Shown: piece after piece, positions 24,855 through 36,309 of the stretch | Layout of the letters: each line of letters opens with the position of its first letter | Numbering within the stretch: position 1 is the stretch's first letter | Source of the DNA: Siphonodentalium dalli | Taxonomy: Eukaryota > Mollusca > Scaphopoda > Gadilida > Siphonodentaliidae | Reading direction: 5' to 3' | Length of the DNA stretch: 64,000 nt | Assembly (NCBI GenBank): GCA_032622095.1 | Contig: CP136062.1 | Coordinates: 156,296,875-156,360,874, forward strand | Translations under genes and position numbers: made by a program | The notes under the pieces: model-generated | Told to the model about the DNA's origin: nothing | What the model saw: only the letters and a program-made list of their open reading frames with translations | Database searches by the model: none

Positions 24855-26133
24855 CAGCGTTCACGCTGTCGGTAGCCAAATTAGCCAATGGCTAATCTTT
24901 TTCGAATTTGGCTAATAAAAATTTCATTTGGCTAAACTTTTTTTTACCGCAAATGGAGACTGAAAGCATGGAGTCAGAAAGCTAATTCATAAAAGCGCTC
25001 AATAGATCGACATTCAAGACGAAGGTAGGTGACGAACGTATTTCATTAATTTCGTTCCGTAACAGCAAAAGGTAAGCTCTAACATTTAGTGTACAGTAAA
25101 CATATTTTTATTTCCAAATCTAACATAAATTTTGGCAAGTGGGTTTTCAATTCTGTGATGTGAACGTTCTAGTCCGAAAATATCGAAAGTGGGAATATAT
25201 TGCCGACTGTACAAAGGGAAACCCGATCGCGGACAGTACAAAGGGAAACCCGATCGACAACTCTATCAACCAAGCGATCACACAGTGATATGCAATCATC
25301 TTCAGTTTTCACAAGACGGACATTCAAAGACGCATGGGCCGTGGTTGAATCATGACAATGTGAAGAAAGCAATATTTTGTAGAGTGTGCATTGATGCTGG
25401 TATATAAGCAATTTGTTCGTAACAGGCTGTTTTAATCTGGAGAAAAATTACGTCATTCTGCACGAAACAGCAAAAGGTTATTATTTTACATTTAATCCCC
25501 TAATCCCCCATTGTCTGTCTGGTCACTCACGGGACTCCCGCACAATGCATGTTTATGATGACATTGTATTTATGTCGGTCGAGGTTTATGAGCACCAAGT
25601 GTAAGACAATAGCTTAATCAGCCAAATGTGAATCACGACAGATATTTTGTGGCTATTTGTCGTCAATACCGATACGGACAAAATAATATGAATGCTTTTA
25701 TGACGGATTGTAATTTGATAATGGCGTAACAATATTAAGTTATTAGTTTCCAGATGTCACTTAGATATTTTCGCAAGGATAAATATTTAATGATTTAAAA
25801 AAAGATATTGATATAAAACAAAAAAATAATGACATTAAGAAGGACAATCCCGGGTTACGCCCCCCCCCCAATCACTCTTTCACATAATGATTAATAAATT
25901 TTTAATAAATGATATATATAAAAATACTTCTAGTTCATAAAAATTATTTAAATTATTGTGTATTTTACCTGTGTCTGTTAGATTTCCGACCAGAAAAAAA
26001 TGATTTAATTTGGCCAAAGTTTTTTTTAATTTGGCCAAAAAACATTTGGCTAAAGTTTTTTTCATTTGGCTAATAAAATTTTCATTTGGCTAAACTTTTG
26101 GCTAAAGATTTTTTCGGTCCAGCGTGAACACTG
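24855..26133 (+). mobile_element. hAT-like DNA transposon relic (only in copy B)
   Basis: Ends are CAGCGTTCACGCTG and the inverse of CAGTGTTCACGCTG, flanked by an exact 8-bp duplication TTATAAAT (24847-24854, 26134-26141). Copy A has the uninterrupted site near 9080. CAG-beginning ends plus 8-bp duplications are the hAT signature. Both subterminal regions contain several TTTGGCTAA-type repeats. The interior includes a duplicated 27-bp motif near 25208-25255 and a C9 run at 25861. Confidence 0.9.
25300..25407 (+). pseudogene. Possible zinc-finger remnant of a hAT transposase
   Basis: A short + frame inside the hAT-like element reads PWLNHDNVKKAIFCRVCIDA. This resembles the TTF-type zinc finger (PWL..D....FC..C) at the amino end of several hAT-related transposases. 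The frame closes soon after, and no DDE catalytic domain follows. The match is by eye and short. Confidence 0.4.
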
Positions 26134-26989
26134 TTATAAATACATATTGTGTTGCATAGAATTATAAATAGTACTCACGGCAGACTCGCATAAAATGGCT
26201 GGTTTTGGAAAATTTATATTTGCTTCCGAATTCATGAATCTGATTTTTTTCAATAAATACGAGAGATACGATGACGTGATGTGGCCAGATTGGTTTGGGT
26301 GTGTCAGTAATTAATTCCGCTTCTAATGATGTATAATATATATATTTTACTTAACGTTGAGAGTTTTTGAAGCGCAAGTCGGTGTAAAAATCCGACTCGC
26401 TGACCCAGTTTAGCGGGCACCATCTAGAACGAGTGATTTTAGCAGTCGGTTTGCTCCAGACCTGTGCTCATATCCGGAGTTTTTCTGAACCAATTTTACA
26501 CGGCATACTTAAAATTGAAGAGTAATAAAATATCTTTCTACCTATATATGAAGCATTTATGTTGCTAACATTATTTTTGTGTGTTTTGAACCTGTTTGTG
26601 GACTTTGAAAAAGTTATAACAAATTAGGGCCGTCCGCGTTCGATACCTTTCTATTATAGGAAGAATATAGGGGCGGGGCATTTTTGTTTTTGTTCTGGCG
26701 ACCTGTGAGTTAAAGATGCCCAAATTTTATAAAATACAAAATACACCTAATGTGACAAAATACACAAAATACACAAAATAACCCTGTCTTCTATATCTAT
26801 TAATGCGACAATGAAGACCTCATCACTGTAGGCACTTTCCATTTCCGGGTATCTTAATTGAACCTGGTGTTTAAAATCTTCAGAAAAATCATCCCGTTAT
26901 TGGTATAGTATTAAAGGATCACAAACTTCACATGTTTTGAGGATAATTGCAGAGAATTCGGAGGCTTGTTGCTGAATGCGATGCCGAAG

Positions 26990-29110
26990 CTTTCATTAAA
27001 GTTGCATCCCATTTGGTATCGTCTTCGAGCAGTTCGCGCTTAACGCATGCTTCTCGGTAAGTAGCGCATACGTCGCCATCCTCAATCCGGAGATCTGCAA
27101 ACGAAGTTGGACAACTGACTTCACGTAGGAGTAGTCTTTAAAAAAAACATGAATGTTGGTTGGGATGGACGGTGTGTACTCCATAAAGCAGTATCAAGTC
27201 TAATATCAGCATGATTGTCTAGAGCACCTCAGTTTCTTCAAGTTCATCTGTTGTTACACCACGTGTAGTTGGGTGGTATTGGGTTATAAAACAACGTTTG
27301 TGCAAAGGAATCTTCTTGACACAGTTGAAAGAAACCCGTCAGTATAGTATCTCACGGTGATATTGCTGCGTTATCGGTGGGTAGAATAAACCCGCTGACC
27401 ATTTTCCAACTGGACAGCAAGTTGTTGGATGGCAGGATGTCGTTCGTGGATTGGAAATCCAGATATCCTCCACAAAGCTTCATTGCTGCTTATATATCGG
27501 CCCATCGGGTATTGGGTAACTTCATCGTGGACATCTTGCTGAAGTGCATGCATAGCAGCATCCGATGTTTTGTTGTCGCCTTCGAGCAATTCGCGCTTAA
27601 CACATGTTTCTCGATAAGTAACACAGACGATGCCATCCACAGTCCGGTGATCTGCAAAAACGTGGGAGGTGGGACCCTTGACTTCATGTAGTAGTCTTAA
27701 AAGGAAACATTCATGTTGGCTGGAATGGACGGTGTATAATCTCCCTATAGCAGTGTCGTGTCTAATTAGAGCATTGTATTCTACAACAGAACCTCGTTTT
27801 CTTCTATTCCATCTGTTGTTAAGCTACGTGCAATAGGATTGTACCTGGTGATAAAACAACGTTTGTGCCAAGGAATCTTCCTGACACAGTGCTATTGCCT
27901 GATTTGCAGCATTATCGGCGGTAAAATAAACCCGCTGACCATTTTCCAAATGGACAGCAAACTGTTAGATGCCATGATGTTGTTAGTGGACTAAAATTTC
28001 AAATATCCCATAAAACCTTCATTGTTGTGTATATATCTGATTGCTTTTAAACCACCGTCTCCAGGTCTCCTTCGCATGTAAGAAGGATACTCATCCTCGG
28101 CTGTTTTAGTCTCCAGAATAAACGATTCGCGGTACCGTTTCTTGCACTTATTGTCTTTCATGCACGGTGATTTGTGTTTATTGGAATTGAATGGACCGTG
28201 TACCATTATTTTGTGTCTCGACAATGTCGAAGAGCCATCTGTCTGTTGCAGGATATGGAAGCTCTGCCGATATGATGGTTTCAAGCTGGTTGGATTGAAT
28301 TTTGGTGATGAGCCAAATCAAAATATGCGCATGCGGCAACGAATTATATGGTGGACTTTTGGCACCGCACTGGTCCGGCAATTTGGGACTTTGTCATGAG
28401 GTCCATTACTTTCAGTACTAGGTGGAATGTCAGTGAGATAATGTCTGTGGACGTAAGTTTGACCAAGAAGAAGCTCACATTGTGTTTCCTTCCATTTTGA
28501 ATTACATGTGATTGTTATAAGTAGATCGGATCGGTCGTAATGCCGAACAAAGGTCATGGCATGAAATGACAGGCATAAAAGTCCATACAAGAGACGGTCT
28601 TTCTATAGTTTCACCTGCCTGTGGAATTCCAAAGTGATAACCCTCTTCCCCATTCACAAACAACAGAGGTTACAATAGGACATCATGCTATCTGTGTTTC
28701 GATGTTGCGTCTGAGATTATTATATCTGCATTTTAAAACAATATCCCTGGTTTCATATACCCAACTAGTCACGATCACAGCTACTTCGTTGCATTACGGT
28801 GCATTAAAACGGCGAGCATGCTCTCCAGATTGAACATTGTCAGCATCAATGACGACTTCTTGTTCTTGTCTATGTGCACATTCCAAGGTGTACTTAGACC
28901 TTTGAACGCTATTGGTTGAATGTAGCATGTTCTGTAATTTCACAATGATATCAAATCGTGTTCCTTGGTTTCCGTTGTATCTACTCTGCGTCTGGCTCTG
29001 AGGATCTCGCACAAAGTAAAGTTGTAGATATCGAGGTTGTTCGTCAGGCAGCGGCTGGAGGGATCCGAATATGTGGTAAACCTGCCCTTGGACTTTATAT
29101 ATAGGCATAC
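26990..29110 (-). pseudogene. Decayed Helitron Rep/helicase gene
   Basis: Pieces of the Helitron protein appear in order on the - strand across several frames. They are YKVQGQVYHIFGSL...YLQLYFVRD (28794-29108); MTFVRHYDRSDLLITITCN (28318-28590); SLPHAHILIWL, whose H-x-H is the HUH motif of the Rep nuclease, then ISAELP (28178-28381); HGPF...SPCMKDNKCKKRY and RRPGDGG (27991-28284); and RYISSNEALWRI, FPIHERHPA and LENGQRVY (27371-27500). TYRETCVKRELLEGDN lies at about 27570-27640 and a second version of it at 27000-27080. There are many frameshifts and stops, and the Rep Tyr pair and helicase core are not seen. No Helitron termini were identified. Decayed and non-autonomous. Confidence 0.88.
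27025..28095. repeat. Tandem duplication of about 553 bp inside the Helitron relic
   Basis: 27027-27500 matches 27580-28035 in the same orientation, starting at CTTCGAGCA(G/A)TTCGCGCTTAA and ending after AAACCCGCTGACCATTTTCC. It explains why the late motif TYRETC appears before the earlier motif RYISSNE in one frame. Confidence 0.85.
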
Positions 29111-29800
29111 ACCCTCCTTCCCCGTTGATATTGGGTCCTATCGATGTTATCTGAACTGCGATATTATAGTTGAATGTTATTCAGAAAATGTTTCGATTCG
29201 GGCGTGGTGCCCACCAGAAGACAAATCAAAGGCTCCGGTGGTTCTAGACGCATGGTTATTCTCATCGTTCAGATATGTACCCCACATAATATATAATATA
29301 AAAAAAACTGCTGTGTTGAGAGCCCCATGCTATTATAATTAAACTGTATAATTGAATAATGCGCATATCGTTCTACAGAGGTACATATACGCGGTTCGTT
29401 CTAGATGAAACTTCCGAGCCGAACACTGAAACAAACGCAAAAAAATGTATTGATGTCAATTTTGCCCATTTGTGGCCAAATTATCCACCACATAATTAAT
29501 TATGTTGTGCATCAGCGACACTTTTTAGAAACGTTTGTCTTATCTATTATGGTCTTAATCCAATTAACCGACACCAATTCCCGTTCAGTATATCATGTAG
29601 ACGTCTACATATCAGTTTCTATGAAAATCGTTGAATTAGTTTTATCAATTGTGTTGCTCCTCGTCCGTGATATCAATTCCTGACCCAAAATGGAAGCCAT
29701 CCGGAACATTTATGCTACGTCATTAGTGTTCGTATAGCACATATATCTACATATACGTTTGGGGACATCCAGGATACAAATGTGTTGTCAATCTTGGTGG
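29110..29800. other. AT-rich spacer, nothing recognised
   Basis: A few short open frames lie on the + strand (29405-29683 is hydrophobic), without family resemblance or flanking splice sites that I trust. Confidence 0.4.
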
Positions 29801-30190
29801 TTCGCCCCATCATTGACTTCGGCGGTGGAACTTTTGCAACTTTAAATCATACCTTAAATTCCATGTACAATGGACATGACTATATATAGGTTTGGTGGAA
29901 ATCTAAATTGACATCAGCAAAGCGTGTATCATGTTTGAGCTCTTTCACTGATGCACAACTGTGACATCGACTTTATTATCCTTAAACCAAACCATTAGAC
30001 TCCCTATAATCGATTACAGAATATTTTTTTTTATAAATGTGTGGTCTGTGTCATTTGGGGACCTTTAAACTACACCATTAATGCCACTATGATGGAGCTG
30101 GCTAACGACTCGTCAAATTAGCATTTCAATAACCCCCAAGGCAAGTATGCAAGGATGACTCGCATTTAATGTCCACAAATTTGAAGGACA
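29800..30190 (-). repeat. Dispersed repeat, inverted relative to 59605
   Basis: The reverse complement matches 59605-59990. Shared blocks include TTGCCTTG(A/G)GGG followed by TTGAAATGCTA, ATAGGGAGTCTAATGGTTT, GTCGATGTCA, and the inverse of TTTAAATCATACC. A partial copy also lies at 58685-58760. Confidence 0.75.
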
Positions 30191-30869
30191 GCGAACGAAA
30201 GAAATGATTTATTCCACCGAGCCCGTTTCTTATACCATTGAATTGTATGATAAATGTGTTTTGGGAGGTCTATTTTACTTTAAACAGTTAACCATATATA
30301 CCGCGTTCATATATCTAATGGTGGTATCTTAATAACAGGGTCGTTTGATTCTATATTTTATGGAAATACTAATAATGCAACACGTTCGAAAGAGATTCAT
30401 AGAATTGTGGGTTGTTGTTGCTGCTGAAAATGTTCATGGGGAGTGATAGACCATCAGTAATGATAACGATATGGTACAAGTCTGAGTTAAGAATAAGATT
30501 GGAATGGGCTTAGAGTAGTCATATCGGTTATCACAGGTAGAGTTTATAGTTTTGTTAAGAATGAGCTGTTAGTACTTTGAATGACTCGGTGTACTCGCAC
30601 CAACGGACTGAAGGCCGTTGGTACTTGCGCGAGTTATTGCTATATATCCATTGCTCTTGTTAGTCTGATAACATTGGATCATTCAACGTGGCAATTTACA
30701 AACTTAGTTGGCGAAATGCTTTGTCCTAGATATGTATATATGTACTTCTGCAACTTTGTACAGTGGGTTCGGGTGTTATATCAGGGGATCCACAAAGACA
30801 CTTGTGGGTTGTCAAGTTGCAGGTATCATTTAATGACTGGAGAGGCGAATTCCTTTCGGATGTCGCTGA

Positions 30870-31341
30870 TCATGAGGTAATGGTCGTTGTCCTCTATGTG
30901 TCCATATAATCAGTACGGGTGGTGGTCGGCGATGAAATGTGTGTATGTGTGATCATTTAAATCACTGCAGTTGAGTCTGGGGCGGGTGTGGTTAATATGT
31001 GTTTGCCTGGTATTAGCTTCATAATAATGTTGGTTAACTCCCTGGTCCCCATTTAGGAACTCTGTAAATTATGCCAGGGATGCATAACTTGTTTCGTTGT
31101 GGTCGATATTATTCCATGTATTGACAGCCATAGTTTGTACGTTTCGGATGACATAACATATTGTTTGTGTCGCCGGCGTCATCCCGGATTTGTGAACATC
31201 TGGCCACTTCCATAGCCGTCGATCGCACATGAGTAGTAGGTCCTCGGTCGATCGAGATTTGGGAGGCCGTCTGACCAAGTCAAGTAACGAAATGTCCTTT
31301 CTTTTTGTTGTAATTGAACTGTATATCATATTATTACTCAT
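30870..31341 (-). pseudogene. Possible decayed receptor cytoplasmic tail
   Basis: On the - strand a 90-residue frame (31341-31069) ending ETSYASLA runs into TGA/TAA-interrupted frames that still look protein-like: NQHYYEAN, NHTRPRLN, DHTYTHFIAD, LYGHIEDNDHYLMISD. The composition is rich in Asn, Asp, His and Tyr with spaced tyrosines, like cytoplasmic tails of invertebrate scavenger or EGF-repeat receptors. A hydrophobic stretch, VVLWTIFLASV, lies upstream near 31410-31445. No start or good homologue is identifiable by eye. It may be a chance resemblance. Confidence 0.3.
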
Positions 31342-31599
31342 TTTACCTTGTGGATCTGCAGTTGTATTCCGTTTTTCCGGATACTTAGTTTATATACTGT
31401 CTATTGCACGGAAGCGAGGAATATCGTCCAGAGAACTACGATGTTAGGTATCAGTAAAATTTGGCGGATGGTCAATCTTTCGTTTTTTTAGTTGCCAAAT
31501 GAAAATAAAAGCAGATGATCGATAACTATCCCAGCAGACACCTCGGACTACCCATCGAATTTTGGTCGGGCCAAAGACTGGTACATAGCCGGAGCGGTG

Positions 31600-33125
31600 A
31601 CCCCTTAGTCACTGCTTATACCAGCCTCTTGGTACATCACCACAATGAAACAGGCGTTAGCAGTACACTATTGAAACATTTATAAGTCATGGAGACGAAA
31701 TTAACGGCACAACATATATGATAAACAGAACACACAACTAGATACCAGAAACAAAATAACAGGTGGCAGAAATTTAATCTGAAACACTGTGAGTATCGTG
31801 ACTAGCCGATTGATTGAGCCGGGTCAACTCAACCACCCGTATTGAAGAGATGTAGAACCAAAGAGGACCATGAGCTAAGCCATTACCACAGGTCGATGTC
31901 TCACTTGACACGGCTGCCCTAGTATCCCCAGAACTCCTGCACCACACATCAAGGGATGCACCCCTCGACAAAAGTGGACCACTTTAGGGTAAATATTTGG
32001 GGGATTCTTAATAAGTGAACCTATTCTACCCGGGTCCATACGGGGATGATTTCTTTATTATGATCAATGGGCAGCAAGCAAAACAAAAATAGTGGTATAT
32101 GTGGAGACAAATAAGTGTTGATAGAGAACGCATGGTGAATATCCATGCACTCCCAATGGCGATTCGTCAATAAATCACCCGAATAGCCTAAAGTGAAATG
32201 GGTTTTGTATCAGATGCTGAAATGCGTCTACGATTATGTTAACTTGACGGATTGCAATAGCTGTTCAACATAATTATAACAAGGCAATTTTGAAAGTCAC
32301 ATGTGAAACTAAAGACAAACTATGCATAGATGTCTGAAATATCAGAGCTCATGGAACTATGTATGATATGACACTGATATGGACAGGAATGTCACCCCAA
32401 TAGCCTCGGGTGGCATTCCGTTCTCGATCGGGCGATACACATCCGCGTTGCACTCAAGCACCAGCGACAACTGTATACTGTACTTTCATATTTGCCCAAA
32501 CACGTCTCGTGTTGCCCTCGTTTCCATCGATCACACCTACGCAACTATAGATATAAAGAACCATATTCGACATTGGTATGCGACTTATGCATGATGGCAT
32601 ATTAGCGAACTATCCATCGGCGGCATGAATGTGGCAATAATTTTTCCTCCAATACCCATCTTACAATTGGGTATACATAAGGACTTGATAAAGCATACTG
32701 AGGTGTGAGATGATAACATAAGAGAGGATAGCACAAGTCTGAGTATTTTAAGTCCTCTCCTCTAAGTTTTTCAGTCTTCTAGAACCAAGAGCGTTTGGTG
32801 GGAAGATTCCATTGCACGATATTTGAAAGTAGAAATAATTCATCACATTGCTCTTTTAAATTTTACAATTATTTTGTCCTTTAACGTATATATATAATGA
32901 ACTAACTTGTGTCCCTTCCCTGGTATGCAGTCAGCAACAACCTGCTAAACCGAGGGGTGATATACATGTGACATTGTCATCCGGTGTATGATGTACAGCT
33001 GAAATGCGGGCATATAACTATACTTCAGTAATGCAGAATATTAACTCACCAGTACAAGGTTACAGTCCGTTACACCCTATTTCCCAGAACAAATTACCAG
33101 TGGTGTACGCTTGAGGATGTTCTTG
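31600..33125 (+). repeat. Dispersed 1.5-kb repeat, copy 1
   Basis: Collinear with 56370-58020 in the same orientation: blocks around GGTCGATGTCTCACTTGA, AAGGGATGCACCCCTCG, CTATTCTACCCGGG, TTCTCGATCGGGCGATACA, GGTATGCAGTCAGCAACAA and GCTGAAATGCGGGCATATAA. It lacks the 145-bp duplication seen in copy 2. Frames are interrupted, so I treat it as a mobile-element-like repeat of unknown class. Confidence 0.85.
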
Positions 33126-33402
33126 GGACGGAGACTCGTGATACGAGAATACCGATTTCTGGTTTCGCAGTAACGATACAGGTTATTTCTTTGATTGTTC
33201 ATCATTCGCACGTTAGGTTGATTTTACAACTATTTATTTATATTATTCTCACATTGTTTGATATCACACTGCCGTTATGGTACATTCATACGCTTGCAAT
33301 ATTGCACTGAAAACTGCAGAAATGCCAGCTGTAAAATAGTCAAAAACGGATAAGCTTTAACAATGATCATGTAGAACTGCGATTGTTTGCATGATTGCTG
33401 AT

Positions 33403-33690
33403 TGATTGGTTTGGGTTTAAGGTCACTTTCAGCAGCCAAGACCATAATACGACATTGACAGTTTTAGTGGTGGATGAAATCCGCACATTTACGGCTAATC
33501 TAAACTCTCGTCGGCCATGTGCGGCAAACCACTGGCCATCGGCGAGTGATTGGCAACTCCACCAGATAACGATTTCAAGTTAGAATGTCCATGATGGAAA
33601 TATCTGGATTTGAACCCTCATCGCCAGCGCTGGAGGGCGAGTCGGCTTTGAGGTGTACCCCTATCCGACTGAGCCATCGATACACCCGCG
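33403..33690 (-). mobile_element. tRNA-derived SINE
   Basis: On the - strand the head has an A box (TGGCTCAGTCGG, + coordinates 33665-33676) and a B box (GGTTCAAATCC, 33606-33616), the internal RNA polymerase III promoter of a tRNA. The body follows, then a 3' end with AAACCCAAACCAATCA. Direct repeats TGATTGCTGAT at 33392-33402 and 33691-33701 are an 11-bp target-site duplication. Length is 288 bp. The A-to-B spacing and body show it is a SINE and not a tRNA gene. Confidence 0.85.
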
Positions 33691-33709
33691 TGATTGCTGA
33701 TATCGCTGA

Positions 33710-34270
33710 GCTATTTACAATTATATTAAGAACACAGTGCGTGTTGGTATTCTTATGCCGGTCAAAATAATGTCACTTGATATGTTGGAATGTGAGATCG
33801 ACACGGCCAGCGCCATCGATGGGATGCGGCTGATATATATATACGAGTACCATAAATGTATGATTTCGATTATTTCCATATTTATATATAGTTTGAAAAT
33901 GCACGCACGGGAGACACACACAACAAGAAGCTTATTGAACAATATACCCAAAATTGTTTATAATATATCTCGAATTGCCGTCTTGTTCAGATATATATGT
34001 TTTTATGATCGTCACAGATAGAATGCTTTCGTAGAGCAATTAAGGTTTAATGTAAATATAAATGTGATCAATCAATTAATTCATTAATCTCTGAATCAAT
34101 ATCAATACGGCGAAATTGCGAGGTATTTTTCGGGATTTGGTTGGGGACCTGTCTTGTTGCCATTCATCGGAAAGCTCTCGGCGAGAGCTTACCAATGAAT
34201 GGCGGCGGGTCGTGTTTCCTGCTGACTCCTGAGACGTGTTTCGTAGTTTTTCTGTGGTTGTGGGAGACTA
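33710..34270. other. Spacer left of the large inverted-repeat transposon
   Basis: No gene was recognised. It includes a small inverted repeat (GCCATTCATCGGAAAGCTCTC and its near-inverse, 34158-34203) related to the palindrome at 36094-36309. CTTTCGTAGAGCAAT (34027-34041) occurs inverted at about 47278-47292 beyond the other end of the transposon. Confidence 0.45.
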
Positions 34271-34929
34271 CACTGCCAAAAATATTTTCTCAATTCAGGA
34301 AAAAAAATATCTTGAAATGAGATATTATCTTGGGAGAATAGCTAGAAAAATAAGAAAAACATATTTTCTAGGTCAAGAAATGAAAGGGTGGGATAATTTC
34401 TTGTCTGAGAAAATTTCTTTAAGAAAACACAGTAATCTTAGTAAGAAAATCCTAGTAAAAAAATCTTAGTATAGATTTTTTTTTCTTAATGTAGGAAAGA
34501 TTGTTTTTCTCACATAAGTTTATTTTTCTTGAAATAAGATAAGTTTAAGATACTGCGATTATCTTGGGAGAATAGCTAGAAATTTAAGAAAGCTATACAA
34601 TTAATCTAGAACAAGAAATTATATTTTCTATAGTAAGAAATATCGTCAAGATATTTTTTCTTAAGTGATGCCAATTTTTTCTAGAATGAGATTTTCTCAA
34701 GCAGGAAAATAAATCTAAGTGAGGAAAACAAATTTTCTTAACTAGGAATATTTTCCCCAATTAGGAAAGATATATTAGAAAACAATTCTTAATTAAGAAA
34801 AAACATTTAATTTTAAATTAATATATAATTTCAATTGTGTTTTAAAATATACAATTGACATTTATTCTGAATATAAAAACTTGTAAATATCATTGTTAAA
34901 TGTATAATAGAGACAATAAGGGGGCTTAA

Positions 34930-35421
34930 AGGCACGGGAGGCCTTAGTTGTCGAAAATATTCATATTTGTTTCAATCACCGTAAACAGAAAAACATTAAA
35001 ACGCATACAGTTTTGTTCATATAAACATGACCATCGCGTAAACAGCATGCTATCATAAAGACCTACTATATTTTACCTAAGCAGGAGCCTGATTGTGTTA
35101 CAGAAGGCAGCACAGTGTTACTGGCTAATCACTCACAAATGATATAAATGCTCTTTATTCGTTCCACATCAAAATTCAGCAACAATGAACGCTCTTTATG
35201 TTTACCATCATAATATAAACAAACACCAGGAAAGTACCTTTTTATGCTTTTGTTTACATAAGAATGGTCAAACATATGACAATAACATACTGTTTATGCG
35301 ATATTTCTTATTTGTATACGGACAAAGTCTGTCTGCATTTTAATATTCTTTCTGTTTGTGGCGGTTTTTGACCGGTGGAAATATTTTCACAGCATACCCA
35401 CCGCCAAGGCCTCCCGTACCT
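34930..35421 (+). mobile_element. TTAA-site MITE, second copy
   Basis: The 492-bp element is flanked by TTAA (34926-34929 and 35422-35425). Ends AGGCACGGGAGGCCTT and the inverse of AGGTACGGGAGGCCTT differ at one position. It is the same family as 6843-7336, nested in the large transposon. Confidence 0.9.
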
Positions 35422-36093
35422 TTAAACTTTAAATATACAGTCAACAATTTATCGTTACAGTTATGGGTTTCTAAAATTGCAAGTGGCCAAACAAGATACT
35501 GTGTACATTCGCGAAATGAAACTATACAAAGTACCTGTATCTTGTTCTGCCTCTTAAAATTGTATAAACCTATATACGCAACAAAAAATATATTGATTGC
35601 TAATATTACATCCCGACACATGATTTTCAATATATTTATAGAAAGAGTTACCTCAAATCTGTCGGTTGCAAAAATAATATATAACAATTTCTGTTATTTG
35701 AGTATCCAGTTCAAACGATAGGATAAAAAATCATCACACATGACAAAACAAGCACTGTATGTGCCTTAATAAACATCGTAACCCTGTATTTTTAAATGCA
35801 CATATTCTAGGACGGGTGATGTGTAATAAACACAGAAAGACACTTGTATTAATGGATTTGTTGATACAGCACTTGTGCCATTGAGGAAAGATAGAACTCT
35901 AGGGTGTGCTGTTCATTCCGTCATTGTGCGCTAGCACTCGTGTCATATCAACAAACCCATAAACAAAATTGTGTAATTCTAAGTATATACAGCATGGTTT
36001 CAATAGCTGTTTCATGAATCATGCAGATTGCAGGTTTACTGTTCAGGTACTAGCCCAAGTCTTTTCGGTATGCAACAGCTTGAGATATCGAAT

Positions 36094-36309
36094 ACAGTAA
36101 TGCCCAGAGTATAATCGACTCCTTAAACACAGTAGAATTATGGGTAACTTTTCAGGATTTAGTCGGAAATATGGCTTGTTGCCATTCATCAGAAAGCTCT
36201 CTGAGAGCTTTCCGATGAATGGCAACAAGCCATATTTCCAACTAAATCCTGAAAAGTTACCCATAATTCTGCTGTGGTTAAGGAGTTGATTACTTAGAGC
36301 ATTACTGCA
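36094..36309. repeat. 216-bp near-perfect palindrome (MITE)
   Basis: Arms meet near 36201 at AGCTCTCTGAGAGCT. Matching blocks include GGGTAACTTTTCAGGATTTA and GGCTTGTTGCCATTCATC. Half-copies occur at 39329-39410 and, more diverged, at 34135-34210. This indicates a palindromic MITE family. Confidence 0.85.

Larger units (their letters stand above)
14512..26707. repeat. Segmental duplication, copy B
   Basis: Second copy of the 1-9494 segment, longer because of a foldback insertion (14689-16039), a hAT-like insertion (24855-26133), a fuller satellite array and an intact right end of the foldback element. Direct A/B homology runs to about 26549. The rest, to 26707, is the part of the foldback missing from A. 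The duplicated block probably includes the G4 exon, since A starts at the window edge. Unlisted parts (21590-23099, 23104-24185) are non-coding with no recognised gene. Confidence 0.95.
24186..26707. mobile_element. Foldback element, copy B (interrupted by a hAT-like insertion)
   Basis: The ends begin CACAGGTC and are flanked by AGTTGAAG (24178-24185) and AGTTAAAG (26708-26715), an 8-bp target duplication with one mismatch. Inverted arms extend inwards several hundred bases from each end. Without the nested 1279-bp element and its duplicated 8 bp, the foldback is about 1.24 kb. An 8-bp duplication would suit a hAT-type or related transposase, but the TIR is not diagnostic. Confidence 0.8.

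Noticed and set aside
33595-33690. tRNA gene on the - strand
   Set aside because: A and B boxes are present, but the body extends 200 bp further with a SINE tail and an 11-bp target duplication.
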